NCBI GenBank assembly: GCA_965222825.1
Contig: OZ244964.1
Span: 434,001 to 498,000, forward strand
DNA from: G965207335 sp965222825
GTDB lineage: Bacteria > Pseudomonadota > Gammaproteobacteria > PS1 > Pseudothioglobaceae
DNA: 64,000 nucleotides
Reading direction: 5' to 3'
Below are positions 26,337 to 35,111 of the stretch, piece after piece. Under the pieces are notes generated by a model that made no database searches, was not told the origin of the DNA, and was given only the letters and a program-made list of their open reading frames with translations. Position 1 is the first letter of the stretch. Each line of letters starts with the position of its first letter. Made by a program: the position numbers and the translations under genes.

Positions 26337-26571
26337 AAGACGCAAACCACAGCAATTTGTCAATGGATTTTGTCGCTTTACGGTATCAGGTGCCACAGAT
26401 GTTGATTATAAAGATATTGATATTTTGTTAAAAAATATTGATGAAGGTGGCAAAATCACACCTAGTAGAATAACAGGCACCAAAGCCTATTTTCAAAGAA
26501 AACTAACCACAGCAGTTAAACGAGCTAGATTTCTTGCATTAATTCCTTATACTGACAAACACAAAAAATAA
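26317..26571 (+). CDS. rpsR: 30S ribosomal protein S18
   Basis: 84 residues with the S18 core: CRFTVSGATDVDYKDIDIL, then ITPSRITGTKAYFQRKLTTA and KRARFLALIPY. It binds S6 in the small-subunit platform. Its ATG lies inside the last codons of rpsF, which implies translational coupling and keeps the two partners in balance. The N-terminus is slightly longer and more basic than in enteric S18. Confidence 0.97.
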   Translation: MKQAKNKRRKPQQFVNGFCRFTVSGATDVDYKDIDILLKNIDEGGKITPSRITGTKAYFQRKLTTAVKRARFLALIPYTDKHKK

Positions 26572-26575
26572 TATT

Positions 26576-27022
26576 ATGCAAGTTATTTTACTAGAAGATA
26601 ATAAAAATTTAGGTAGCTTAGGCTCTATTGTAAATGTCAAGGCGGGATATGCACGCAATTATCTTATTGTGAAAAATAAAGCAAAATTTGCAACTAAGGA
26701 AAATATTGCTTTATTTGAAAAACAAAAAGAACAATTAATGCAAAAAGCCGAGCAATTACTAACAAACGCTAAAGACAAAGCTAAAGAAATGGCTGATATT
26801 ATATTAACCATTGAGAGAAATGCTAGTGATGAGGGTAAATTATTTGGCTCAATATATCCCTATGATATAGTAAAAGAATTAGCCAAACTAAAACATACCA
26901 TAGAGAAAAAAGATATTGATATGCCCAATGGCGTTATCCGTAATATTGGCGAGTATGATATTGTAATTAGATTATACTCCGATATTGATGTTAGCATCAA
27001 AATTATAGTTAAAACAAAATAA
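26576..27022 (+). CDS. rplI: 50S ribosomal protein L9
   Basis: 148 residues starting MQVILLEDNKNLGSLGSIVNVKAGYARNYL..., the L9 N-terminal RNA-binding domain. A long connecting helix (~40-75) and a C-terminal domain with GKLFGSI follow. It starts four bases after rpsR and closes the operon; tatC converges from the opposite strand 48 bp downstream. No strong terminator hairpin is visible in that gap. Confidence 0.97.
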   Translation: MQVILLEDNKNLGSLGSIVNVKAGYARNYLIVKNKAKFATKENIALFEKQKEQLMQKAEQLLTNAKDKAKEMADIILTIERNASDEGKLFGSIYPYDIVKELAKLKHTIEKKDIDMPNGVIRNIGEYDIVIRLYSDIDVSIKIIVKTK

Positions 27023-27070
27023 CTCTAACCCTAAAAATATAATTCTATAACAATAATTTAGAAAGTAATA

Positions 27071-27895
27071 CTAATCTAGGTTTTTAAACTCACTTTCAAT
27101 CTCATCCATTGCTTTATCCATATCGTAGTCTTCTAGTTCGCTATCTTGTGACTCTACTGCTTTTTTCTTGTTGTAAAAAATTGTATAATACAATAATCCA
27201 AACTCAAATAATAGCCACATAGGCAGTGCAATTAAGGTTTGTGATATTATATCTGGTGGGGTTAAAATCATACCAATTACAAAAGCAAGTATTATAAAAT
27301 ATGGGCGATTTTTTCTAAGTGTGGCAACACTTACAGCACCTGTTGATAATAATAAAATAGTAGCAACAGGAACCTCAAAAGCAACTCCAAATGCAAATGA
27401 TAATTTTAGAACAAAGTCTAGATAATATTGAATATCTGGGGTAATAGCAACAATACTAGGGCCTACATTTGCTAAAAAATTAAATACCACAGGGAAAACC
27501 ACAAAATAAGAAAATAATAATCCACAATAAAATAATATTGTGCTTGATATTACCAAAGGTAGAATAAGTTTTTTTTCATTTTTGTATAAAGCTGGTGCTA
27601 CAAACGACCAAATTTTATATAATAAATAAGGCATTGCTATATAAACTGCTAAAATTAAACTCATTTTTAGAGGCGTTAAAAATGGTGATATTACTCCAAT
27701 TGCAATAATATTAGAATTTTTTGGTAAAACAGAGATTATGGGTATGGCTATTATTGAGTAAATATCATTAGCAAAGGGTAAAAGAACTAAAAATATTACT
27801 AAAACAGCCAAAGCACAAGATAATATAATATTTCTTAGTGCAATTAAATGTGCTACTACAGACATAGTTTGTTTACTATCTGTATTATTTGTCAT
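27071..27895 (-). CDS. tatC: Sec-independent translocase TatC
   Basis: 274 residues with six predicted membrane helices and the family signatures SVVAHLIALRNIIL (N-terminal cytoplasmic segment) and SFVAPALYKNEKK. TatC is the twin-arginine signal receptor and assembles with TatB. The C-terminal tail is acidic (ESQDSELEDYDMDKAMDEI). It overlaps tatB by 11 bp, indicating translational coupling in tatA-tatB-tatC. Confidence 0.95.
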   Translation of the reverse strand: MTNNTDSKQTMSVVAHLIALRNIILSCALAVLVIFLVLLPFANDIYSIIAIPIISVLPKNSNIIAIGVISPFLTPLKMSLILAVYIAMPYLLYKIWSFVAPALYKNEKKLILPLVISSTILFYCGLLFSYFVVFPVVFNFLANVGPSIVAITPDIQYYLDFVLKLSFAFGVAFEVPVATILLLSTGAVSVATLRKNRPYFIILAFVIGMILTPPDIISQTLIALPMWLLFEFGLLYYTIFYNKKKAVESQDSELEDYDMDKAMDEIESEFKNLD

Positions 27896-28178
27896 TATTT
27901 TGTGTTGTTTTTGTTGTGTTAATATCTTCTACTTGCTCTTTGACATCTTTCACAATATCTAAAATAGAATTTTCTTCATCTTGTAATTGTAGGTGTTTTT
28001 TAATATTGTCGCCATCTATTTCATCAAAAACTTGCTCCTTAGTATTGGCTAAAAAATTTCGCAACTTGCCAATATAACTACCTGCTTGTTTAGCAAGTGC
28101 TGGTAGTCGCTCTGGTCCTACAACTAATAAAACAATAAGAGCAACTAAAAATAATTCCCAAAAACCTACATCAAACAT
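27885..28178 (-). CDS. tatB: twin-arginine translocase subunit TatB
   Basis: 97 residues: one N-terminal membrane helix with the TatB signature MFDVGFWELFLVALIVLLVV, then GPERLP and an amphipathic helix (ALAKQAGSYIGKLRNF) and a charged tail. It links TatC to TatA during folded-protein export. It starts 3 bp after tatA. TatB is shorter than the ~170 residues of E. coli, having lost most of the disordered tail. Confidence 0.94.
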   Translation of the reverse strand: MFDVGFWELFLVALIVLLVVGPERLPALAKQAGSYIGKLRNFLANTKEQVFDEIDGDNIKKHLQLQDEENSILDIVKDVKEQVEDINTTKTTQNNDK

Positions 28179-28181
28179 TAG

Positions 28182-28388
28182 TTATTTAGTTTCTTGCTCA
28201 TCTTTTACAGCCTTGGCATTAATAACATCGTCCTTTGTGCTAGTTTTTTTTACACTCTCATCATTGACAGATTTCTTAAACCCTTTGATAGCTGAGCCTA
28301 AATCACCGCCTAAATTTTTTAATCTTTTACCACCAAATATTAATAACACTATGGCCAAAATAATTACTAATTCCCATATTCCCGGCAT
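28182..28388 (-). CDS. tatA: twin-arginine translocase subunit TatA
   Basis: 68 residues: an N-terminal membrane helix (MPGIWELVIILAIVLLIF), the FGGKRL hinge, and an amphipathic helix (LGSAIKGFKKSV), the pore-forming TatA pattern. A Shine-Dalgarno (AGGAGGATAAT read on the minus strand) precedes the ATG. hisE ends 12 bp upstream, so tatABC is probably co-transcribed with it. Confidence 0.95.
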   Translation of the reverse strand: MPGIWELVIILAIVLLIFGGKRLKNLGGDLGSAIKGFKKSVNDESVKKTSTKDDVINAKAVKDEQETK

Positions 28389-28400
28389 ATTATCCTCCTT

Positions 28401-28730
28401 TTATTTATTCCTATTTTCTTTTTCTAGCAAACCAGATGTGCCAAATCTTTTGTCTAATTCGTCTAAAACCTCATTGACTTTAATATTTTCATTAGCTAAT
28501 AATACTAAAATATGAAACAATAAGTCAGCTGTTTCATAAATAATGTGTTTATTGTCTTTATCTTTTACAGCCATTACTAATTCTGTTGCTTCTTCTGTAA
28601 CTTTTTTTAGTATAGCATCAATTCCTTGCTCATAAAGACTAGCCACATAAGACGAGTTAGCATCTGCTGATTTTCTAGTTATTAGTATTTGCTCTAATTG
28701 TGCTAATATGTCTTTATTACTCATAAACAT
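28401..28730 (-). CDS. hisE: phosphoribosyl-ATP pyrophosphatase
   Basis: 109 residues with the HisE/MazG-like helical fold: SYVASLYEQGIDAILKKVTEEATELVMAVKD, then YETADLLFHILVLL; the EE..E and E..D residues bind Mg2+. It performs the second step of histidine biosynthesis, removing pyrophosphate from phosphoribosyl-ATP. In many gammaproteobacteria hisI and hisE are adjacent and followed by tatABC. Here tatABC still follows, but hisI is separated by an inserted nuclease gene. Confidence 0.94.
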   Translation of the reverse strand: MFMSNKDILAQLEQILITRKSADANSSYVASLYEQGIDAILKKVTEEATELVMAVKDKDNKHIIYETADLLFHILVLLANENIKVNEVLDELDKRFGTSGLLEKENRNK

Positions 28731-28790
28731 ATTATATATTAACTAAGACTAAGTATTTATGTTTACAAATCTCGATTAACAAGTCTTATA

Positions 28791-30272
28791 CTAATGATTT
28801 TGTTGATACTCTGGCAATTTAATAGCAAGTTTTTTAAATTCAATAAATTCTGTTATAGGCTCACTATCATCCCATAAATTAGTGGGTAGTTTTTTATCTG
28901 CTGTTTTATTTGGATAAATAATTAAGCATTTTGCTATTTGCTCATTTAATTGTAGTTTTTTTCTTATTTTTTTATCTCTACCATAGGCTGATAGTTGACG
29001 AATATCGTTAATAACATAAGTTCTGTAATAATCTGTCTTATATTTAGTATCAACAATAATATCATCAATTAAAAAATCAGGTTTTCCATAATTACCATGT
29101 GGTTGGTATGCTACTTTGTTATTATCTAGTAAAATATATATCTCAAATAATATTGCCATATCAATCCAAAATGGTGGTGTCGGTTGTTTGTTATTAGCAT
29201 TTTGGATATTATAAGCAAAGCGTTTTAAAATCATTTTTCCAAGTCGTATAGCCTCATTATATTCTTTAAAAAATACATTATTGTTAAAACTCTTAATAGC
29301 ACTAATATCTATGTTATCACTAACTGATACAAATGGTGCTAAACAATAATTAAGCACCTGCTGTAAATTTTGCCCAGTGCTAATTTTTGACTTTGCTAAA
29401 TAAGAATTTACAAATTTTAAAACTTTTTTTAGTAAACGATTTTCTATACAATCAAGTCCAAACTCTTGATAATGACACACAGTTTTATGTTTTTGTCCTT
29501 GAAAAATATTGCGTTTTAAGGTGTCTGTAATACTAATTCTACCTTTGATTTTAGCATTTAATTTTTTTTCAACTGAATAATAATTTTTTTTTAAACCCTT
29601 AGCAACAATAGTTTTAACTACTTGTAAAAAATGTATTATTAAAAGCGGAGTTATTTCAAAATTTTCATCTACTAATTCTGGCAATTCATCAATATTTTTT
29701 TCACAATAAGCAACAATGCTTTGTATATATGATTTAACAAGCTTATTTATTCGCACATAATTAATTGCTTTTTGTATCCATAATGTATCTGATTTTAAAT
29801 TAAACTTATCATCATAAGCATAGCAAATATTACTTTGCCCCATTGCACCTTTACCCCTAGGTATTTCGTATGTTCTAGCGTCTGAACTAAGCAATACTGC
29901 ATTATTTTTATTTGTTTTAATGTTATAACAATAGCCCTTTTTTTTATCTAAATGAACTGCTTTATTTTGAATATTTCTATAAATTGTTGCTTGTTTGTAA
30001 TATCCAATAATAACATTTTTAGATACAAAAATAACTAAAATATTGTCTATTGTTTTTACATTATTAACTGTATTATCTATTTTTTGTAAATTAATTTTAT
30101 CTCCAGCAGGTTGGACAAAACCACAGATAACTCCATCTCTACTTTTAAAATTAAATTGCTCATGTCCTATATTGCTATCATTATATGAACCACCGCCATT
30201 AATACTATCATTATCTCTAACGCCTTGATAATATTTCATACTGCCTATTCTGCAAAATAATACTCTTTCCAT
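28791..30272 (-). CDS. McrC-like PD-(D/E)XK nuclease with unusual N-terminal domain
   Basis: 493 residues. The C-terminal half matches the McrC/DUF2357 pattern: KGRISITDTLKRN, YQEFGLDCIENRLLKKVL, LFEIYIL, PDFLID with IVDTKYK (P398-D399...D408-x-K410) and RQLSAYG, a complete PD-(D/E)XK active site. Residues 1-~165 form a separate domain (RIGSMKYYQG, GGGSYN, HEQFNFK, GFVQPAGD, IGYYKQATIYRN, YEIPRGKGAMGQSN). From memory, similar segments precede HNH nucleases, and it could read DNA or modified bases; this is unverified. McrC nucleases normally need the GTPase McrB, but none is encoded nearby. The gene sits alone between hisI (133 bp upstream) and hisE (60 bp downstream). A type IV-like restriction or defence role is inferred. 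Confidence 0.75.
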   Translation of the reverse strand: MERVLFCRIGSMKYYQGVRDNDSINGGGSYNDSNIGHEQFNFKSRDGVICGFVQPAGDKINLQKIDNTVNNVKTIDNILVIFVSKNVIIGYYKQATIYRNIQNKAVHLDKKKGYCYNIKTNKNNAVLLSSDARTYEIPRGKGAMGQSNICYAYDDKFNLKSDTLWIQKAINYVRINKLVKSYIQSIVAYCEKNIDELPELVDENFEITPLLIIHFLQVVKTIVAKGLKKNYYSVEKKLNAKIKGRISITDTLKRNIFQGQKHKTVCHYQEFGLDCIENRLLKKVLKFVNSYLAKSKISTGQNLQQVLNYCLAPFVSVSDNIDISAIKSFNNNVFFKEYNEAIRLGKMILKRFAYNIQNANNKQPTPPFWIDMAILFEIYILLDNNKVAYQPHGNYGKPDFLIDDIIVDTKYKTDYYRTYVINDIRQLSAYGRDKKIRKKLQLNEQIAKCLIIYPNKTADKKLPTNLWDDSEPITEFIEFKKLAIKLPEYQQNH

Positions 30273-30405
30273 ATTTTCTTTTTCACTCTTTTATAAAAAT
30301 ATACTTTCTTGTTTAGTTTATCATCATATATTTTTAATTTTTTATTGCTTTTATTATTATATAGTTAGTTATTTGTAACACTGTAATTTTTAGCTATATA
30401 ACAAT

Positions 30406-30804
30406 TTATGTGTGATAAATATCCTCTGGATTTTTAATAACATCAGCTATAATTTTCCACTTACTATCCACTAATTTATTAAAAAAACAACTTTTTCTAC
30501 CAGTATGGCAACTAATACCACCTTTTTGTGCTACTTTTAATAAAATAACATCATTATCGCAGTCAGTAAAGATTTCTTTAACTTCTTGGCTATATCCAGA
30601 TTGCTCGCCTTTTTGCCATAATTTTTGCCTAGAACGAGAATAATAAAATGCTATTTTTTTTTCTATGGTTAGTGTTAATGCTTCTTTATTCATCCAAGCA
30701 AACATTAAAATATCGTTATTTTTATAATCTTGCACTATAACTGGCACTAAGTCATTTGCGTTAAATTTTATTTGCGTTAAAATTTTATGTGTATCTTCTG
30801 TCAT
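30406..30804 (-). CDS. hisI: phosphoribosyl-AMP cyclohydrolase
   Basis: 132 residues with the HisI signatures VPVIVQDYKNNDILMFAWMN, YYSRSRQKLWQKGE.SG, DCDNDVILL and the metal site GGISCHTGRKSCFF. It opens the purine ring of phosphoribosyl-AMP, the third step of histidine synthesis, with Zn2+. It diverges from the secreted nuclease gene, whose likely ATG lies 31 bp beyond the hisI start. Confidence 0.95.
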   Translation of the reverse strand: MTEDTHKILTQIKFNANDLVPVIVQDYKNNDILMFAWMNKEALTLTIEKKIAFYYSRSRQKLWQKGEQSGYSQEVKEIFTDCDNDVILLKVAQKGGISCHTGRKSCFFNKLVDSKWKIIADVIKNPEDIYHT

Positions 30805-30834
30805 TTTTTAATATCGCCTAGTATAATTTATGCT

Positions 30835-31329
30835 ATGAGATTGTTAAAAACTATCATAATGGTTATTTTATCGCTACTTAGTTATCCAAATTTTGCTGAT
30901 ATAAATAATAAAAAAGATATAATACTAGAATCAGCAAAATCATTATATATTATTGACGGTGACAGTGTTAGCATAAAAACTAGAATTAAAGGCATAGATA
31001 CCCCAGAAATTAGCCAAAAATGTGCCAAAAATAATAATAATATCATTGATTGTGGTTTGCTAGCTAAAAATCATCTTAAAAAAATATTAAACAATACTAA
31101 GGGCGAATTAAAAATAATAATTATAGATGTAGATAGTTATAATAGATTATTGGTAAAAATTATAAAAGGTAGCCTAGATATTGCTAAAAAAATGGTAGTA
31201 GATGGTATGGCTTTTTCTTATTATGATTATAAATACGCCGAGCAACAAGCTAAAAAGAATAACAAGGGTTTTTGGAGCTTTCAATTACCACCTGAAAAAC
31301 CAAGTATATGGCGAAGAAAAAATAAATGA
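30835..31329 (+). CDS. secreted thermonuclease-family (SNase-like) nuclease
   Basis: 164 residues from the ATG at 30835; an earlier in-frame ATG at 30787 would run through hisI and is disfavoured because residues after 30835 make a clean signal peptide (MRLLKTIIMVILSLLSYPNFA). The SNase fold shows DGDS, TRIKGIDTPE, CGLLAKNHL, DSYNRLLVKI and NKGFW; the two Arg and one Glu catalytic positions of the family are kept. It would degrade DNA or RNA outside the cytoplasm. It overlaps ampD by four bases. Confidence 0.85.
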   Translation: MRLLKTIIMVILSLLSYPNFADINNKKDIILESAKSLYIIDGDSVSIKTRIKGIDTPEISQKCAKNNNNIIDCGLLAKNHLKKILNNTKGELKIIIIDVDSYNRLLVKIIKGSLDIAKKMVVDGMAFSYYDYKYAEQQAKKNNKGFWSFQLPPEKPSIWRRKNK

Positions 31330-31847
31330 TTATCAATCATAAATTAGTAGGTGCAAAATTTTTACCCTCGCCAAATTATAATAAACGCCCTAGTAATACT
31401 AATATTAGTTTGATAGTAATTCATAATATTAGTCTGCCTCCAAAACACTATGGTGGTGGTTTTGTTGAGGACTTTTTTTTAAACAAGTTAGATTATAACA
31501 GCCATAGTTATTTTAAAAATCTTAAAAACCTTAAACTATCATCTCATATATTTATTAGCAGAGGTGGGACAATAAGCCAATTTGTGCCATTTGATAAAAG
31601 AGCATGGCACGCTGGAGAATCGAATTATAATGGAATTCATAATTGTAATAATTTCTCAATAGGTATTGAACTAGAAGGTAGCGATGATATTAAATATGAA
31701 AATCAACAATACCAAAAATTAAACTATATAATAAAACAATTAAAAAAAAATTATCCCATAACTAATATAGTTGGTCATAGCGATATAGCACCAAATAGAA
31801 AAACAGACCCAGGAAGTGCATTTGATTGGGTAAAAATAAAATGTTAG
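31326..31847 (+). CDS. ampD: 1,6-anhydro-N-acetylmuramyl-L-alanine amidase AmpD
   Basis: 173 residues with LIVIHNISLPPKHYGGG, the AmpD-specific WHAGESNYNG..NCNNFSIGIELEGSD and IVGHSDIAPNRKTDPGSAFDW; the zinc ligands (H in VIHN, H in GHSD, D in TDPG) are present. It recycles cell-wall fragments in the cytoplasm. No signal peptide is seen, as expected for AmpD rather than the periplasmic amidases. Start ATGA overlaps the upstream stop and the stop overlaps kdsC, so the three genes are coupled. Confidence 0.93.
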   Translation: MIINHKLVGAKFLPSPNYNKRPSNTNISLIVIHNISLPPKHYGGGFVEDFFLNKLDYNSHSYFKNLKNLKLSSHIFISRGGTISQFVPFDKRAWHAGESNYNGIHNCNNFSIGIELEGSDDIKYENQQYQKLNYIIKQLKKNYPITNIVGHSDIAPNRKTDPGSAFDWVKIKC

Positions 31848-32341
31848 ATATAAATTATTTAAAAGCAAAAAAAATTAAACTGCTAATATGCGATGTAGAT
31901 GGAGTGCTAACCGATGGTGGACTGTATTTTGATAAAGATGGCAACGAATTAAAAAGATTTTATTCGCAAGATGGATATGGCTTAAAAACAATTATTAAAC
32001 ACGGTATTGAAGTTGCTATTATTAGTGCTAGAAACTCCCCTGCTGTTACAAGCAGAATGGAGAATTTAGGTATTAAATATTATTATCAAGGACAACAAAA
32101 TAAAACTATTGCCCTTAATAAATTAGCAACAAAACTCAAACTAACCCTAGATGAGATAGCTTATATTGGCGATGATATAATAGACTTAGCTATTATGACT
32201 AAGGTTGGCTGGGCTATTGCGGTCAATAATGCTATAGACAGCATTAAACCTTATGCTAATTATATTACCAAAAAAAATGGCGGCAATGGTGCAGTGCGTG
32301 AAGTTTGTGATATGTTATTAAAATCTAAAAATATTAGTTAA
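31841..32341 (+). CDS. kdsC: 3-deoxy-D-manno-octulosonate 8-phosphate phosphatase
   Basis: 166 residues from the ATG at 31841, chosen over a TTG at 31826; the ATG overlaps the ampD stop. HAD-family, KdsC-type: LLICDVDGVLTDGGLYF (nucleophile DxD), SARNSPAV, and YIGDDIIDLAIM. The length of a cap-less C0 HAD protein and the GDDIxD motif fit KdsC, which makes free Kdo for lipopolysaccharide. waaA (62708), which uses Kdo, is also in the window. Confidence 0.92.
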   Translation: MLDINYLKAKKIKLLICDVDGVLTDGGLYFDKDGNELKRFYSQDGYGLKTIIKHGIEVAIISARNSPAVTSRMENLGIKYYYQGQQNKTIALNKLATKLKLTLDEIAYIGDDIIDLAIMTKVGWAIAVNNAIDSIKPYANYITKKNGGNGAVREVCDMLLKSKNIS

Positions 32342-32364
32342 ACAATTCTTTTACATTTTAAAAA

Positions 32365-32703
32365 ATGCCAAAAGATATTATCAATAAAGTAAAAAATTCT
32401 AAAAATATAACAAATTTTCAAAAACAATGCTATTTGGCATTATTAAAGATTCCTAAGGGGAAAATAACAACTTATAAAGGCATAGCAAAACAAATAAATA
32501 ACCCTAAAGCTGCCCGTGCTGTTGGTAATGCTATGAATAATAATCCATTTGCACCAAGTGTTCCTTGTCATAGGGTAATAAAAAATGATGGCTCTATTGG
32601 TGGTTTTAGTAAGGGAATAAAGGCAAAAACAAGGCTATTACAGCAAGAAGGTTTAAAAATTATTGCTGGCAAGATTGTCAATAAAAAAGATTTTTTAATC
32701 TAG
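32365..32703 (+). CDS. ogt: methylated-DNA-protein cysteine methyltransferase (MGMT domain)
   Basis: 112 residues consisting only of the C-terminal MGMT domain: IPKGKITTYKGIAKQI, ARAVGNAMNNNP and the active-site VPCHRVI. The cysteine is kept (PCHR), so it should be a real O6-alkylguanine acceptor and not an alkyltransferase-like PWHR protein. The N-terminal domain of Ogt/Ada is missing. Its last nine bases overlap the convergent metallo-hydrolase gene. Confidence 0.85.
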   Translation: MPKDIINKVKNSKNITNFQKQCYLALLKIPKGKITTYKGIAKQINNPKAARAVGNAMNNNPFAPSVPCHRVIKNDGSIGGFSKGIKAKTRLLQQEGLKIIAGKIVNKKDFLI

Positions 32704-33699
32704 TGCCTCTATTTCTAAATACATTATATTAATATTTCTACCAAATTGCTCATTAAACCCACTCCAATTTTGGTATTTTTTAACCTTTGCTAATAATAAA
32801 GGTTTAATTTCAAAATCAGCTAAATCGTCATCATAACCTTTTTTAATATTGTTTTTAAGAATTATTAAATAATCTAAAAATTGCTTAACCGCAGTATTTG
32901 CATCACCAGATAATCCATGCCCTGGGGTATAAGATACTAAATTTAGGTTAATTGCGTATTCTAGCGTTTTAATATTATCTAACATACTAGAAATTTCACT
33001 AAATCTACCCATACGATTATTAAGGCTATTATCGCCCAAAAATAGCACTTTATCATCTATACTTTCTATCATAATATCAGTATCAGTATGGGATTTTTTA
33101 TAAGGATTATGCACCTTAAATTGCTTGTTATCAATAGTAATTATTTGCTGATTTTCAGTTTTATCTGTTGGATAGGTTGCTATTGTGCCTGTTGATAAAC
33201 CCTCAGTGAGCGTTGCCATTAACTCAACCCACATATCGCCATCGCCATTTTTAGCATCTGCTATCATTTTTGCGTGAGCGTATATTTTTACATCAGGATA
33301 TTTTTCAACAATAGCCTGATTGCCAAGCCAATGATCGCCGTGAATATGAGTGTTAAATACTGCTAAAATAGGCTTAGTGCTAATTTTTTCTATTTGCTTG
33401 ATTATTTTTTTACCCACCAAATAACTAGAGCCTGGGTCGATAACAATTAAACCATTATTAGCAATAACAAATGCCGGATTATTCATAAAACCTTCATTGG
33501 CTTTATTAGGGTCTTCCTTAGGTCCGTGCATTACAAAAACATCGCCTGTAGTATTTTCAAATTTATATTCCTCGCCATTTAGTACCCAAGCACTATTTGC
33601 ACTATTATTACTTGTGCTGTTTGTTGTGTTGTTTGGCAAATATAATTTAATTAGCACTAAAATGATAATAAATATAACTACAAATATAAACTTTTTCAT
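32695..33699 (-). CDS. exported metallo-beta-lactamase-fold hydrolase
   Basis: 334 residues with an N-terminal membrane/signal segment (FIFVVIFIIILVLIKLYL), then the MBL fold: VIDPGSSYLVG, THIHGDHWLGN (HxHxDH), a histidine in KKSHTDTDIM, LGDNS and TPGHG. The pattern recalls SoxH-like or quinoprotein-relay zinc hydrolases, which act in the periplasm; substrate unknown. It converges with ogt and diverges from nudE (36 bp), which fits an independent transcript. Confidence 0.85.
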   Translation of the reverse strand: MKKFIFVVIFIIILVLIKLYLPNNTTNSTSNNSANSAWVLNGEEYKFENTTGDVFVMHGPKEDPNKANEGFMNNPAFVIANNGLIVIDPGSSYLVGKKIIKQIEKISTKPILAVFNTHIHGDHWLGNQAIVEKYPDVKIYAHAKMIADAKNGDGDMWVELMATLTEGLSTGTIATYPTDKTENQQIITIDNKQFKVHNPYKKSHTDTDIMIESIDDKVLFLGDNSLNNRMGRFSEISSMLDNIKTLEYAINLNLVSYTPGHGLSGDANTAVKQFLDYLIILKNNIKKGYDDDLADFEIKPLLLAKVKKYQNWSGFNEQFGRNINIMYLEIEALD

Positions 33700-33735
33700 A
33701 ATAAAATAAATTTAAAATTTTAATTTTAACACAAT

Positions 33736-34281
33736 ATGTATAAAAAGCCTCAAATATTAAGTATTAAAACCATAGCTACTACCAAACATTTTAATATTGA
33801 GCAAATGGAGCTTAAATTTAATAACGGTTGTAAAAGAATCTATGAACGACTAAAAGGTAGTAATGCAGGAGCAGTGCTAATCGTGCCTATGCTTGATGAT
33901 GATACTGTGCTAATGATCTATGAATACTCAGGAGGAACAGATAAATACGAGTTAGTATGCCCTAAGGGTAAAATAGATAAAGGCGAGTCAATAATTGCAT
34001 GTGGCAATAGAGAATTAAAAGAAGAAATATCTTATGGTGCTAAAAATATAAAACCCTTAAAAACTATAACCTTAGCTCCTGGATATCAATCAAATTTTAC
34101 CCATATATTATTAGCCAGAAATTTATACAAAGAACAATTATTAGGCGATGAGCCTGAGCCACTACAAGTAGTTAAGAAAAAATTATCTGAACTAGACAAA
34201 TGGGTATATGATGATGATATATCAGAGGGTAGAAGTATAGCGGCACTATATTTGGTTAGAGAATATCTAAAAAAAACTTAA
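33736..34281 (+). CDS. nudE: ADP-compounds hydrolase NudE (Nudix)
   Basis: 181 residues with a complete Nudix box (GKIDKGE..........RELKEEISYGA). The surrounding NudE pattern is also present: KRIYERLKGSNAGAVLIVPM upstream and LAPGYQSNFTHILLA downstream. NudE cleaves ADP-ribose, Ap3A and NADH. The next gene is yrfG, as in the enteric nudE region (where igaA lies between), which supports the assignment. Confidence 0.88.
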   Translation: MYKKPQILSIKTIATTKHFNIEQMELKFNNGCKRIYERLKGSNAGAVLIVPMLDDDTVLMIYEYSGGTDKYELVCPKGKIDKGESIIACGNRELKEEISYGAKNIKPLKTITLAPGYQSNFTHILLARNLYKEQLLGDEPEPLQVVKKKLSELDKWVYDDDISEGRSIAALYLVREYLKKT

Positions 34282-34321
34282 ATTGTGTTAAAATCCCGGC
34301 ATATATTTTTTTATTTTTAAT

Positions 34322-34969
34322 ATGCTAAATTGGCAAAATATACACACTATACTGCTAGATATGGATGGCACTCTACTAGATATGAGTTTTGATCTTTATT
34401 TTTGGCATCAATACCTTGTAGAACAATATGCTAAAAAACACCAGATAAGCATACAACAAGCCGCACATAATATCTACCAAGCATTTATAACTAAGAGCTC
34501 AAATTGTCAATCAATGGAGTATTGGAGTAATAAACTTAATATTGATATAGCATCAACAATGGAGCAAGTAGCAGATTTAATAATAATCCACCCATTTGTT
34601 AAGGAATTTTTAGCACAACTAAGAGCAAAGAAAAAACATATTGTTTTAATATCAGATGCACCAAAAGATAGCATACAATTAAAAATGCGTCTTAGTAAAT
34701 TAGGTAGTTATTTTGATAATATTATCTCAGCTTGTGATTATGACAGCCAAAAATATCAACAAAAATTTTGGCATCAATTAGCAGATGATATATCTTTTAA
34801 TAAAAACAAAACTCTATTTTTTGATGACCGCCTAGTAGTGCTAGAAGCAGCTAAGGAGTATGGTGTTAAGGCTATTGGAATTACTAAGCCTAGTGCTAAA
34901 TTACCACTAGTAGACTTCGCAGATTTTGACTCTATTAAAAACTTTTCTCAAGTATTACCAATAAATTAA
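34322..34969 (+). CDS. yrfG: GMP/IMP nucleotidase YrfG (HAD family)
   Basis: 215 residues with HAD motifs ILLDMDGTLLDMSFD, LISDAP and LFFDDRLVVLEAA. The segment DLYFWHQYLVEQYA is characteristic of YrfG-type nucleotidases. It dephosphorylates GMP/IMP in purine turnover. The 40-bp gap after nudE suggests the same transcript. Confidence 0.85.
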   Translation: MLNWQNIHTILLDMDGTLLDMSFDLYFWHQYLVEQYAKKHQISIQQAAHNIYQAFITKSSNCQSMEYWSNKLNIDIASTMEQVADLIIIHPFVKEFLAQLRAKKKHIVLISDAPKDSIQLKMRLSKLGSYFDNIISACDYDSQKYQQKFWHQLADDISFNKNKTLFFDDRLVVLEAAKEYGVKAIGITKPSAKLPLVDFADFDSIKNFSQVLPIN

Positions 34970-34973
34970 AAAA

Positions 34974-35111
34974 ATGAATTATTTTACAATTATTATCCTG
35001 ATAGTGTTTTTAATATCTTGTGGCAAAACTGGGGACTTAACTCCACCTACAAAACAAACTAAGACTAGCACAGAGAAAAGTCAAACTAATAAGCTAGAGA
35101 GTAAATATTAA
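34974..35111 (+). CDS. lptM: LPS-assembly lipoprotein LptM (YifL-like)
   Basis: A 45-residue gene. It begins MNYFTIIILIVFLISCGKTG: a short signal peptide ending in a lipobox (LISC|G), then DLTPP and a hydrophilic Lys/Thr-rich tail. Small lipoproteins with CG.(T/K)G.L..P directly ahead of lysA or dapF are the LptM family, which assists maturation of the LptDE translocon in the outer membrane. Its TAA abuts the lysA ATG with no gap. Confidence 0.82.
   Translation: MNYFTIIILIVFLISCGKTGDLTPPTKQTKTSTEKSQTNKLESKY

Noticed and set aside
30787..30834. Upstream ATG for the SNase-like gene.
   Set aside because: It overlaps hisI and precedes a typical signal peptide starting at 30835.
32695..32703. 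Overlap of ogt and the metallo-hydrolase as a sign of frameshift.
   Set aside because: Both proteins end naturally; a nine-base convergent overlap is normal.
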